Assembly: GCA_028290225.1 (NCBI GenBank)
Contig: JAQGKH010000079.1
Coordinates: forward strand, 1 to 6,641
Reading direction: 5' to 3'
DNA: 6,641 bases
Source: Devosia sp.
Lineage (GTDB): Bacteria; Pseudomonadota; Alphaproteobacteria; Rhizobiales; Devosiaceae
Position numbers and translations under genes: made by a program. The notes beneath the pieces were generated by a model. It was not told the DNA's origin. It saw only the letters and a list, made by a program, of their open reading frames with translations, and searched no databases. Shown in pieces: positions 1 to 5,932 of this stretch. The first letter of the stretch is position 1; the number at the start of each line of letters is the position of its first letter.

Positions 1-1
1 G

Positions 2-151
2 CAGGCCGCCGCACACATGGAAGCGGTTGATTTGTTCCGCACCTTTGCGGACGAGGGCGATAACGAAGCTGTTCAGGCTTTCGCAGCCGAAACCTTGCCC
101 ACCCTTGATATGCACAAGCAGCATATCAAGGAGCTTGTGGCCGCGCTTTAG
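2..151 (+). CDS. DUF4142 domain protein, C-terminal end (partial, 5' end outside window)
   Basis: An open frame enters from the left edge and ends at TAG (149-151), giving 49 residues. The visible part reads as the last two helices of a DUF4142 domain. A histidine and acidic residue near the start (AAAHMEAVDLF) are followed by a GD-N-E-A-V-QAFA stretch and then the family's recognisable ending AETLPTLDMHKQHIKEL. DUF4142 proteins are small, mostly helical, usually exported proteins with a ferritin-like fold, common in proteobacteria. Their biochemical role is not established. Any signal peptide or lipobox would lie outside the window. A perfect hairpin sits seven bases after the stop, so the gene is probably the last of its transcription unit. 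The family call comes from the pattern of residues, and no alignment could be run. Confidence 0.75.
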   Translation, partial: QAAAHMEAVDLFRTFADEGDNEAVQAFAAETLPTLDMHKQHIKELVAAL

Positions 152-157
152 CCGTGA

Positions 158-185
158 GGGGAGGCAGACCTCTTTCTGCCTCCCC
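158..185 (+). terminator. Perfect 11-bp hairpin after the DUF4142 gene, probable terminator
   Basis: GGGGAGGCAGA (158-168) and TCTGCCTCCCC (175-185) are exact reverse complements separated by a 6-nt loop (CCTCTT). The hairpin begins seven bases after the DUF4142 stop codon. This is the right place for transcription termination or for protecting the 3' end of the mRNA. The bases after the stem (CGGCATAATC) contain no T-run, and none is present on the other strand either. It is therefore not a textbook intrinsic terminator. It lies between two convergent genes, so it could serve both. Confidence 0.6.
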
Positions 186-231
186 CGGCATAATCTCGCG
201 CTGGCATCAGCCCAAGCTAGTCAGGGTGATC

Positions 232-258
232 GCGCACCAGCTTATCGATCTAGTGCGC
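232..258. repeat. Inverted repeat downstream of the LysR gene
   Basis: GCGCAC (232-237) and GTGCGC (253-258) are exact reverse complements around a 15-nt loop that itself contains the palindrome ATCGAT. The repeat lies 30 bases past the LysR stop codon on the - strand. It could act as a weak terminator for that gene, but there is no T-run. It may also be chance in GC-rich DNA. Apart from this repeat and the hairpin at 158-185, the short gap 152-288 holds nothing I can recognise. Confidence 0.25.
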
Positions 259-288
259 TCATTTGGTCTGATGCACATCCTATCTTAC

Positions 289-1206
289 CTATGGAAAAGT
301 CGCATCGAGCCCCAGGGCGACGAGGCTGCCGGCGAGAAGCCGTCGCATGCTGCTGGCCAGATGGGGGTCGAGTTCACGCCTGACGCCCAGATAAATTGGC
401 CGGAAAAGCGTAGGCGAGACGATCTCGCGCACGACGAGGCCATCCTGCAAGGTGCCATCGCTCACGGCATGCGCACCGACGATAGTCGCACCGATGCCTT
501 CCCGTACGGCAGTCAGCCGTGACTGGGATCCATCGACCTCCAGCACCACATCGAGATTAAGCCCGTGCTTGCGGGCCGTGGTGTCAACGAAATTGCGCAA
601 GGGATTGCCCGGCGCGGGAAGCACCAGCGACTGGCGGGCGAGTGTGGAGAGCGCAATGGTCCCACCACTCGTCTGGGTGCCAGCCGAGACATGGAACAGC
701 TTTTCGTGGGCGATGGGCTCGTCGGCGTGCCCAGCAGTGCTGGTGAGATAGAGCGCCAGATCCGCTTCGCCCCGTTCGAGCTTTTGCGTGATATCGCGCG
801 TGCCCGCTTCCTGGATGTGAAGGGTAATGCCCGGTAGCTCTCGCGTCACGCGCTCGAGCAACAGGGGAATGAGCCCAGCTGCCATGGAGGAAATGATGGC
901 AATGCTGACCCGGCGGGCTGGCAGGGCATGCTGGCGGGCCAGCCGCTCCAGAGCCTGTTCGGCTTCGTCCACCTGGATGACAATGCCCTCTGCATGCTGG
1001 CGCAACAGCCTGCCCGCTTCGGTCAGCCGAACGCCGGCGCGGCTGCGCTCGAACAGTGTGTGACCGGTCATCCGCTCTAGTTCCGCGACGTGGTAGCTGA
1101 GCGCTGGCTGCGCCAGGTTGAGCAGGCGTGCGGCGGCGGACATCGAGCCGGTATCGGCGATGATCTGGAAGTAGCGAAGCCGGCGTAAGTCGAGTGATCC
1201 GCGCAT
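289..1206 (-). CDS. LysR-type transcriptional regulator
   Basis: This 305-residue protein has the length and layout of the LysR family. Residues 5-65 form the winged helix-turn-helix: an LRRLRYFQ opening, the helix-turn-helix GSMSAAARLLNLAQPALSYHV (20-40), then LFERSRAGVRLTEAGRLL (51-68). A linker helix runs to about 92. Residues 98-300 are the periplasmic-binding-protein-like effector domain, with the RVSIAIIS strand at 99-106 and a repeat of the sensing half around 195-275. The RLRYF opening is like that of the Nac-type branch, but I do not assign a symbol. The start at 1206 is the only ATG that leaves the helix-turn-helix intact; no good Shine-Dalgarno precedes it. It diverges from the RraA-like gene across 77 bases that carry a LysR-type operator. 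That makes autoregulation and control of the neighbour likely. The effector is unknown. Confidence 0.93.
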   Translation of the reverse strand: MRGSLDLRRLRYFQIIADTGSMSAAARLLNLAQPALSYHVAELERMTGHTLFERSRAGVRLTEAGRLLRQHAEGIVIQVDEAEQALERLARQHALPARRVSIAIISSMAAGLIPLLLERVTRELPGITLHIQEAGTRDITQKLERGEADLALYLTSTAGHADEPIAHEKLFHVSAGTQTSGGTIALSTLARQSLVLPAPGNPLRNFVDTTARKHGLNLDVVLEVDGSQSRLTAVREGIGATIVGAHAVSDGTLQDGLVVREIVSPTLFRPIYLGVRRELDPHLASSMRRLLAGSLVALGLDATFP

Positions 1207-1213
1207 GGCGCGA

Positions 1214-1232
1214 CCATACAGGATTCTTATGG
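1214..1232. promoter_or_regulatory. Probable LysR-type operator (CCATA-N9-TATGG dyad)
   Basis: CCATA (1214-1218) and TATGG (1228-1232) form a perfect 5-bp inverted repeat around nine bases. Within it, T1217 and A1229 are separated by exactly eleven bases, which is the T-N11-A pattern recognised by LysR-family proteins. The centre lies 17 bases upstream of the LysR start codon and 61 bases upstream of the RraA-like start codon. This fits a recognition site that represses the regulator and activates the divergent gene. A second, less symmetric T-N11-A (T1240 to A1252) sits 23 bases further toward the enzyme gene and could be the activation half-site. No binding data are available. Confidence 0.55.
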
Positions 1233-1249
1233 AAGCACTTCAGGATTCT
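1219..1249. repeat. Direct repeat CAGGATTCT, two copies 22 bp apart
   Basis: The nine bases CAGGATTCT occur at 1219-1227 and again at 1241-1249. The offset of 22 bases is about two turns of the DNA helix, so both copies face the same side. The first copy is the spacer of the perfect dyad at 1214-1232, and the second lies inside the second T-N11-A frame. Between them is GAAG-CA-CTTC (1232-1241), a short inverted repeat. The arrangement suggests side-by-side binding of regulator dimers, which is an inference from spacing only. Confidence 0.45.
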
Positions 1250-1283
1250 CTATTAGGGGCACTGCTGGTCGGCTGGATAAAAC

Positions 1284-1991
1284 ATGTCCGAACAATCCTC
1301 GGAGCCTATTTTGTACAATCTCAAGCTTTATCAGCCCAAGCGTCGCGTCAGCCCGGAACTGGTCGCCAAGTATAAGGAAATCCCGGCGGCCGTTGTAGGC
1401 GACTGCATGAACCGGATCCAGTCAACGCCTGCGTCGTTACGTGCGATGCATGCTGGGGGAACCGTGCTGGCGGGGCCGGCCTACACAGTCAAGACCCGGC
1501 CGGGCGACAATCTGTTCGTGCACAAGGCGATCGATTTGGCCCAACCGGGCGATGTTATCGTTGTGGATGCGGGTGGCGCGCTCGATAACGCGCTCGTGGG
1601 CGAGATGATGCTGACCCATGCTGAAACTCGCGGCATTGCGGGCGTTATCATCTATGGGGCGATCCGTGACTCGGGCCATGTGCGCAATCACACTTTCCCC
1701 GTTTATGCGGCCGGCGTCACCTTGCGGGGGCCCTTCCAGAGTGGCCCGGGGCATACCAACATCACCATTTCGCTCGGTAGCATGACCATCGAGCCAGGCG
1801 ACCTGCTGCTCGGGGACGATGACGGCGTGATCTGCGTCCCCTATGACGAAGCCGAGAGCCTTTATCCCGATGCGCTGAAGCGCTTCCAGGGCGAGAATGC
1901 CCAACGTGACCGCGTGCGCAACGGCACCGTTGACCGCAAGTGGATCGACGATCGTCTGGCTGCCTCGCCCTATACTGTCGAAACCGAATAA
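1284..1991 (+). CDS. RraA family protein, HMG/CHA aldolase-like
   Basis: This 235-residue protein belongs to the RraA / 4-hydroxy-4-methyl-2-oxoglutarate (HMG) and 4-carboxy-4-hydroxy-2-oxoadipate (CHA) aldolase superfamily. These are class II, divalent-metal enzymes that cleave or decarboxylate oxo-acids. Visible motifs are the AAVVGDCMNR helix (35-44), the TVKTRPGDNL loop (68-77), GALDNALVGEMM (98-109), YGAIRDSGHVRN (124-135), the GVTLRGPFQSGPG loop (144-156) and PGDLLLGDDDGV near the end (171-182). Arg128 and Asp129 match the catalytic Arg-Asp pair, and Glu107 lies exactly 21 residues before Arg128, where classic aldolases carry Asp. The acidic residue often found three after the Asp is His132 here. 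The start is supported by a weak GGAT six bases upstream. The gene stands alone, divergent from the LysR gene, so it is probably controlled by it. The true substrate could be any oxo-acid; an RNase E-inhibitor role is less likely. Confidence 0.88.
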   Translation: MSEQSSEPILYNLKLYQPKRRVSPELVAKYKEIPAAVVGDCMNRIQSTPASLRAMHAGGTVLAGPAYTVKTRPGDNLFVHKAIDLAQPGDVIVVDAGGALDNALVGEMMLTHAETRGIAGVIIYGAIRDSGHVRNHTFPVYAAGVTLRGPFQSGPGHTNITISLGSMTIEPGDLLLGDDDGVICVPYDEAESLYPDALKRFQGENAQRDRVRNGTVDRKWIDDRLAASPYTVETE

Positions 1992-1997
1992 GATCGA

Positions 1998-2014
1998 TGC
2001 CCGCGCCCCGGGCA
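1998..2014 (+). terminator. Short GC-rich hairpin after the RraA-like gene
   Basis: TGCCCG (1998-2003) pairs with CGGGCA (2009-2014) around a 5-nt loop, beginning seven bases after the stop codon. No T-run follows. It could be a weak terminator or 3'-end stabiliser, but six base pairs in GC-rich DNA are not strong evidence. Confidence 0.3.
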
Positions 2015-2072
2015 CCAGTTGATCATGGCCAAGCAGCCGATGGCACCTTGGCCGCCAGTAGTTCAGCGCAAT

Positions 2073-2108
2073 CGCCCGGCCCAGGATTGATCGATCCTGC
2101 GTCGGGCG
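2073..2108. repeat. 36-nt near-perfect stem-loop
   Basis: Two 16-base arms (2073-2088 and 2093-2108) fold on a GATC tetraloop. Pairing runs CGCCCG with CGGGCG at the base, then a G-T wobble, C-G, a single C-C mismatch, C-G, AGGAT with ATCCT, and a T-G wobble at the top. In total there are 13 Watson-Crick pairs, two wobbles and one mismatch. It lies 81 bases past the RraA-like stop codon. Possible roles are terminator for that gene, although no T-run follows (TTCCCATCTTC), mRNA 3'-end protection, or one copy of a dispersed palindromic repeat family. Confidence 0.6.
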
Positions 2109-2385
2109 TTCCCATCTTCAGCCCGAAGCTGGCTCACGGTAAACTTCCACGCCCCAGGCTGCTGCCAGCTGACAAACAAGCGAGGCTAGTGCCTTGGATG
2201 CATTGCGCATCGTCGGGCCACCGCTGATCTGCGGTCAGCCAACACGCTTCGATCATCCCTGAACGTGATCTCAAGTTGGGGTTCTGACCTGCACGAACGA
2301 GTTCCAGGAGCGACTTGTTTGGGCTTAGCCCTGCACCGCTCCCCAAAGAAGCAACGCGGCTGTTCAGGCAAGCCGGTTAGCGGCA

Positions 2386-2416
2386 AAGCAAAAGCCCCGG
2401 TCTTGCGACCGGGGCC
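2386..2416 (-). terminator. Rho-independent terminator of the ABC transporter operon
   Basis: GCCCCGGTC (2394-2402) and GACCGGGGC (2407-2415) form a perfect 9-bp stem with a TTGC loop. Read on the - strand, the stem is followed directly by TTTTGCTTT, a good U-tract. It sits 29 bases after the DppC-like stop codon, so it closes the operon. On the + strand the stem is followed by CTTTGTATT, so it may also stop transcripts arriving from the RraA-like gene. Confidence 0.88.
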
Positions 2417-2444
2417 TTTGTATTCCACGCGATGTTCGCGCCGG

Positions 2445-3299
2445 CTAGACGCGGCCGACCTCGGAGCGGGCCCAGTCTCCGATAACGCTGACCGCAAGAG
2501 CGCAAAAGAAGATCGCGAGGCCCGGAACAACTGCAATCCACCAGCCGGTAAGGAGATAGCTCCGTCCAAAGCCGAGCATGTTGCCAAGGCTGGTCATCGG
2601 CGGCTGGATGCCCAGGCCCAGAAAGCTCAACGACGTCTCCAGCAAAATCACCTCGGGAAAGGTGATGGTGGCGGTGACAAGGAGCGTGCTGGCGATGTTG
2701 GGCAGCACATGGCGCAGATAAATGCGCGGCCAGGAAAAGCCGAGCGTCGTCATTGCCAGCACATAGCCCCGCCCGCGTGAAGCCATGGTCATGGCGCGTG
2801 CCAGACGCGTGTAGCGCTCCCAGCCGAAAAGGCCGAGGATAAATATGAACAGCGTTAGATTGTTGCCGAAAATGGCGGTCAGCGTAAGCGAAATGATGAT
2901 GAACGGCACCGAGACCTGGGCATCGACCGCGCCAACGATGATCTGATCGACCCAACCGCCCATATGGGCGGCAATGATGCCGATGACCGTGCCGATCACC
3001 GCCGAGATGATGGTCGCGCCCAGCGCGATGGCCAGGCTGGTCTGGAGCGAGGCGACGAGCCGGGAAAGGACATCGCGTCCCAGATCGTCAGTGCCGAAGG
3101 GATGGGCCCAGGTGCCACCGAACCCGACGGGCGGCGCCAGCCTCGCCATCAGGTTGATGGCGTTGATGTCGAGCTTCAGCACGAGCGGCAGCACGATGAT
3201 GAGCGAAAGGCAACCAAGCATCCAGACGCCGGCGAGAACGACGCCAAACGGCAGTTGCGACAAGAAGGAGGGTGACCTGGCAGTAGTTACGTTGGACAT
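2445..3299 (-). CDS. ABC transporter permease, DppC/OppC type
   Basis: This 284-residue inner-membrane protein is the second permease of a peptide/opine/nickel-class importer. It shows the DppC-family N-terminal part: a transmembrane helix at about 18-41, then the conserved HPFGTDDLGRDVLSR (66-80). The BPD transmembrane domain follows, with hydrophobic segments around 86-112, 131-159, 202-222 and 253-276. The cytoplasmic coupling (EAA) loop spans about 175-204 and ends RHVLPNI; its usual Glu and second Ala are replaced (RGRGYVLAMTTLG). The family block ETSLSFLGLGIQPP is at 221-234. The ATG is preceded by a strong AGGAAGGA eight bases upstream, which overlaps the stop codon of the DppB-like gene 14 bases away. 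It is the last gene of the operon, followed by a terminator. The substrate cannot be told from the permease. Confidence 0.94.
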   Translation of the reverse strand: MSNVTTARSPSFLSQLPFGVVLAGVWMLGCLSLIIVLPLVLKLDINAINLMARLAPPVGFGGTWAHPFGTDDLGRDVLSRLVASLQTSLAIALGATIISAVIGTVIGIIAAHMGGWVDQIIVGAVDAQVSVPFIIISLTLTAIFGNNLTLFIFILGLFGWERYTRLARAMTMASRGRGYVLAMTTLGFSWPRIYLRHVLPNIASTLLVTATITFPEVILLETSLSFLGLGIQPPMTSLGNMLGFGRSYLLTGWWIAVVPGLAIFFCALAVSVIGDWARSEVGRV

Positions 3300-3307
3300 C
3301 AGGATAT

Positions 3308-3315
3308 TCCTTCCT
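3308..3315 (-). promoter_or_regulatory. Shine-Dalgarno site of the DppC-like gene
   Basis: On the - strand AGGAAGGA lies eight bases before the ATG at 3299 and overlaps the TAG of the upstream permease (3314-3316). A ribosome finishing the first permease therefore uncovers or covers this site, which suggests coupled, balanced production of the two permeases. Confidence 0.7.
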
Positions 3316-4237
3316 AGTGGGCCATAGCCGCGGAAGTGCGCGGGTCGAGCTTGGCATAGGCAAGATCGACTATCAGGTTGGTGGTGATCATCACGACGGC
3401 GATCAGCATGATCACCATCTGCAGGACGGCAAGATCGCGCTGGGAAACCGCGTCGACAATGAGGCGCCCGACGCCCGGCCAGCCGAAGACCGATTCAACC
3501 ACCGCGCCCGCTGCGACCATGGCACCCACGAGGAGCGGCGTGATGGTTACGAGTGGCAGCACCGCATTGGTGATGATGTGGCGCCAGAAGATCTGCCATT
3601 CGGTCAGGCCTCGAGCTCGTGCCGACACGACGCATTGCAGGCCCAGCGTATCGAGAATGGCCGAACGAACGAAGCGGGTGAAGATGGCTGCCTTGGAAAG
3701 CCCGATGGTGAGGACCGGCATGACCAGATGCTGCCAGCTGCCAATACCATTTGACGGCAGGAGATGGAGGCTAACCGAGAAGAGAAGGATGAGCCCCAGC
3801 GCCAGCACGAAATTCGGCAAGGCAAAGCCGATGGTGGAAAAGCTCATGACGAAGCGATCAAGCGGGCCGCCGGCGCGCATGGCGGCAATCGTGCCGACGG
3901 GCAAACCGATGGCGATCATGAGTACGGCGCTCAAGCCCACCAGTTGCATCGTGGCAGGCAGGCGCTCCAGCACCACATCGAGTGCCGGACGACTGGACAT
4001 GGTCGAGTAACCGAAATCGCCGCGCAGCAGGCTGACGACATAGGCCAGGTATTGGTCGAATACCGTGCCGGTATATCCCCATTGCTCACGGTAGGAGTCG
4101 AGTGCGGCCTGGGACGTATTGTCGGGATCAAAGATGGCAGTGATCGGATCGCCGGTGGCGCGCAGAGCGACAAAGACCAGCGTGACGATCAGCCAGAGTG
4201 AGATGACGGCTCGCAGAATCCTGAGAAACAATTGCAT
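3314..4237 (-). CDS. ABC transporter permease, DppB/OppB type
   Basis: This inner-membrane protein of 307 residues is the first permease of the importer. From the ATG it has an N-terminal transmembrane helix (about 6-27), a periplasmic region holding the family block LLRGDFGYS (70-78), and hydrophobic segments around 100-120, 132-154, 228-250 and 270-293. The coupling loop (about 195-227) carries SARARGLTEWQIFWRH. The family block ESVFGWPGVGRL lies at 248-259 and the typical DPR near the C-terminus. I chose the ATG at 4237 because GGGGTGA precedes it by five bases. A GTG at 4246 would add three residues (MID) and overlap the ATPase stop by four bases, but it has no ribosome binding site of its own. 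It should pair with the DppC-like protein in a 1:1 channel. Confidence 0.94.
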   Translation of the reverse strand: MQLFLRILRAVISLWLIVTLVFVALRATGDPITAIFDPDNTSQAALDSYREQWGYTGTVFDQYLAYVVSLLRGDFGYSTMSSRPALDVVLERLPATMQLVGLSAVLMIAIGLPVGTIAAMRAGGPLDRFVMSFSTIGFALPNFVLALGLILLFSVSLHLLPSNGIGSWQHLVMPVLTIGLSKAAIFTRFVRSAILDTLGLQCVVSARARGLTEWQIFWRHIITNAVLPLVTITPLLVGAMVAAGAVVESVFGWPGVGRLIVDAVSQRDLAVLQMVIMLIAVVMITTNLIVDLAYAKLDPRTSAAMAH

Positions 4238-4242
4238 GTCGA

Positions 4243-4249
4243 TCACCCC
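4243..4249 (-). promoter_or_regulatory. Shine-Dalgarno site that decides the DppB-like start
   Basis: GGGGTGA on the - strand is close to the ideal anti-16S pairing sequence and lies five bases before the ATG at 4237. It contains the TGA stop codon of the ATPase gene (4243-4245), so translation of the permease is probably coupled to that of the ATPase. Confidence 0.65.
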
Positions 4250-5913
4250 GCAATCAAGGCCGGGCTGCCCGGCAAGCTGAACCCTGAAGACAAAACTGAT
4301 GCGGCCCTTGACGACTTGCCCGGTACGGCATCGATCAGCATCTGCGTATATGCATCGCGCGCGCCATCGGTGAACTTGGATACCGGCACGTCCTCCACCA
4401 CACGGCCGTGGCGGAGGACCACCACCTGATCAGCGATCTCGAAAACCACCCGCAAGTCATGGGTAATCAGCAGGATGGCAATGCCCAGGCGGTCGCGGAG
4501 ACGCTGCAAGCATTCAAGGATGTGCTTTTGAATGCGGACGTCGACGGCAGACAGCGGCTCGTCGGCGATCAGCATATCTGGCTCGAGCAGCAAGGCGCGG
4601 GCAATGACGACACGTTGCGCCTCGCCACCGCTCAGAAAAGTGGGCCGGCGAGTGAGCACATGGCGCAGCAAGCCAACATCGGCGATTGTCTTGAGGATAT
4701 GATCCTGCCGCTTGGCCTTGTCGCGCCAGCCGTGAACCATGAGGACCTCGTGCAACTGGTCCTCTACCCGCATCAAAGGATCAAGCGAGTCGCGCGGGTG
4801 CTGGAAGACCATCTGCACCTTGAGGGGTGTGTTGATATCCTTGGACTGGTGGATGATGATGGAACCCGAGTCAGGTTTTTCCAGTCCCATCGCCATCTTG
4901 GCCGCGGTAGTCTTGCCCGAGCCACTTTCGCCGATCAGGGCGACGATCTCGCCGCGCCGAACCTCGAAAGACAGGCTCTTGGCTGCTGGAATGCCAACTC
5001 CCATCTGGCGGTCGCGCTTGGAGCCGAAATAGGTCTTGTTGACATTGTCGAAGGTGAGGCAGGCCGGCGCGCGTTTGCGTTCCGGGGTGTCCCGACCGGG
5101 CCACTCGACCGATGCTGCCTCGAACAGTTCCTTGGAGTAAGCCGCCTTGGGAGCGCTGACGATCTCGGCGGCGCGACCCTGCTCGACCATGCGGCCATTC
5201 TGCAGCACGGCAATATGGGTAGCGCGGTCTCGCACAATGCCCAGGTCATGGGTGACAAGGAGAACCGTCAGGTTGTTCTTGCGCCGGAGTTCATCGATGA
5301 GGTCAAGCACTTCGGCCTGGACGCTCATGTCTAGAGCCGTGGTCGGCTCATCGGCGATCAAGAGCTTGGGCTCGCCGAGAAGGGCGAGGGCGATCATGAC
5401 GCGCTGGTTGAGGCCACCCGAGAGCTGATGTGGGTAGACGCCAAGGCGCGAGCCGGGCTCGGGAATATGAACGCCGCGCAGTGCATCAATGGCGCGATTG
5501 CGTAATTCGTCAGCGTCGGCGTGTGGGTAGTAGATGCGCAGCGTTTCGAGGATCTGCGAGCCGATGGTGCGCACCGGATTCAGCGCCGCCAGCGGATCCT
5601 GGAACACCATGCCTACCGACTTGCGCCGGTAAGCGAGGAGTTGGCGCTTGTCGAGCGACCACACATCTTGCCCGTCGATGATGATGCGGCCCTGGATCAG
5701 CGGAGTGAAGGGCAAGAGCTTCATCATGGCGTGGCAGGTGAGGCTCTTGCCGCTGCCGCTTTCACCCACAAGGGCGAAGTAATCGCCCCTGCGGATTTCA
5801 AACGATACGTCCTTTACCAGTTCAGTCGGAGTCGAGGCCGCTATAGCGATCCCCAGGTTCTCCACTTTGACGACCGGATCATCGGAGGGGCTATGGAGCA
5901 TATGCGTTCCCAT
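4243..5913 (-). CDS. ABC transporter ATP-binding protein with two fused nucleotide-binding domains
   Basis: This 556-residue cytoplasmic protein joins the DppD-like and DppF-like ATPases in one chain and powers the importer. Domain 1 has Walker A GESGSGKS (50-57), Q-loop Gln105, signature LSGGLNQR (164-171), Walker B LLIADEP (184-190) with Glu189, and switch His222. Domain 2 has Walker A GESGSGKT (328-335), Q-loop Gln371, signature LSGGEAQR (427-434), Walker B MLIADEP (447-453) with Glu452, and His485. Both sites therefore look able to hydrolyse ATP. The oligopeptide-transporter extension after each domain is present but divergent (KAAYSKELFEAA at 256-267 and DAYTQMLIDAVP at 520-531). The last 25 residues are a Ser/Gly-rich tail. 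It starts 19 bases after the binding-protein gene. The ATG at 5913 has no clear ribosome site; an ATG at 5901 (552 residues) is preceded by GGGAA and is a fair alternative. Confidence 0.95.
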   Translation of the reverse strand: MGTHMLHSPSDDPVVKVENLGIAIAASTPTELVKDVSFEIRRGDYFALVGESGSGKSLTCHAMMKLLPFTPLIQGRIIIDGQDVWSLDKRQLLAYRRKSVGMVFQDPLAALNPVRTIGSQILETLRIYYPHADADELRNRAIDALRGVHIPEPGSRLGVYPHQLSGGLNQRVMIALALLGEPKLLIADEPTTALDMSVQAEVLDLIDELRRKNNLTVLLVTHDLGIVRDRATHIAVLQNGRMVEQGRAAEIVSAPKAAYSKELFEAASVEWPGRDTPERKRAPACLTFDNVNKTYFGSKRDRQMGVGIPAAKSLSFEVRRGEIVALIGESGSGKTTAAKMAMGLEKPDSGSIIIHQSKDINTPLKVQMVFQHPRDSLDPLMRVEDQLHEVLMVHGWRDKAKRQDHILKTIADVGLLRHVLTRRPTFLSGGEAQRVVIARALLLEPDMLIADEPLSAVDVRIQKHILECLQRLRDRLGIAILLITHDLRVVFEIADQVVVLRHGRVVEDVPVSKFTDGARDAYTQMLIDAVPGKSSRAASVLSSGFSLPGSPALIAG

Positions 5914-5932
5914 TCAACTGGTTAGTCCCGAC

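Larger units (their letters stand above)
1992..2385. other. Gene-poor convergent intergenic stretch
   Basis: Between the RraA-like stop codon and the terminator of the ABC operon are nearly 400 bases in which I see no convincing gene on either strand. Open frames here are short, lack good ribosome binding sites and give protein with no recognisable family. The visible structure is a short hairpin at 1998-2014, a 36-nt stem-loop at 2073-2108, and a 7-bp inverted repeat AGCTGGC/GCCAGCT (2127-2133 and 2164-2170). The stretch may be a decayed gene remnant or a structured untranslated region. The sequence does not decide between them. Confidence 0.5.

Noticed and set aside
1437..2015. A 192-codon open frame on the - strand opposite the RraA-like gene
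   Set aside because: It is a mirror frame of a well-supported enzyme gene, with unnatural composition and no domain.
2118..2210. A 30-codon frame on the - strand (MRNASKALASLVCQLAAAWG...) with GGTGG upstream
   Set aside because: The product reads somewhat like natural protein, and a weak ribosome site lies about eight bases upstream. It is too short to separate from chance, though, and I recognise no family. It is noted only in case a translated search finds a gene remnant.
2258..2308. Imperfect inverted repeat CCTGAAC / GTTCCAGG, considered as an insertion-sequence end
   Set aside because: The arms match only with a gap, no target-site duplication is visible and no transposase frame is nearby.
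2265..2780. A 171-codon + frame crossing the terminator and the DppC-like gene
   Set aside because: It runs antisense through the conserved C-terminal part of a permease and straight through an intrinsic terminator. The translation is low-complexity and unlike any family I know.
4408..5334. A 308-codon open frame on the + strand
   Set aside because: It lies wholly antisense to the fused ATPase, whose Walker, signature and switch motifs are intact. The + strand product has no recognisable domain and is an artefact of GC-rich codon use.
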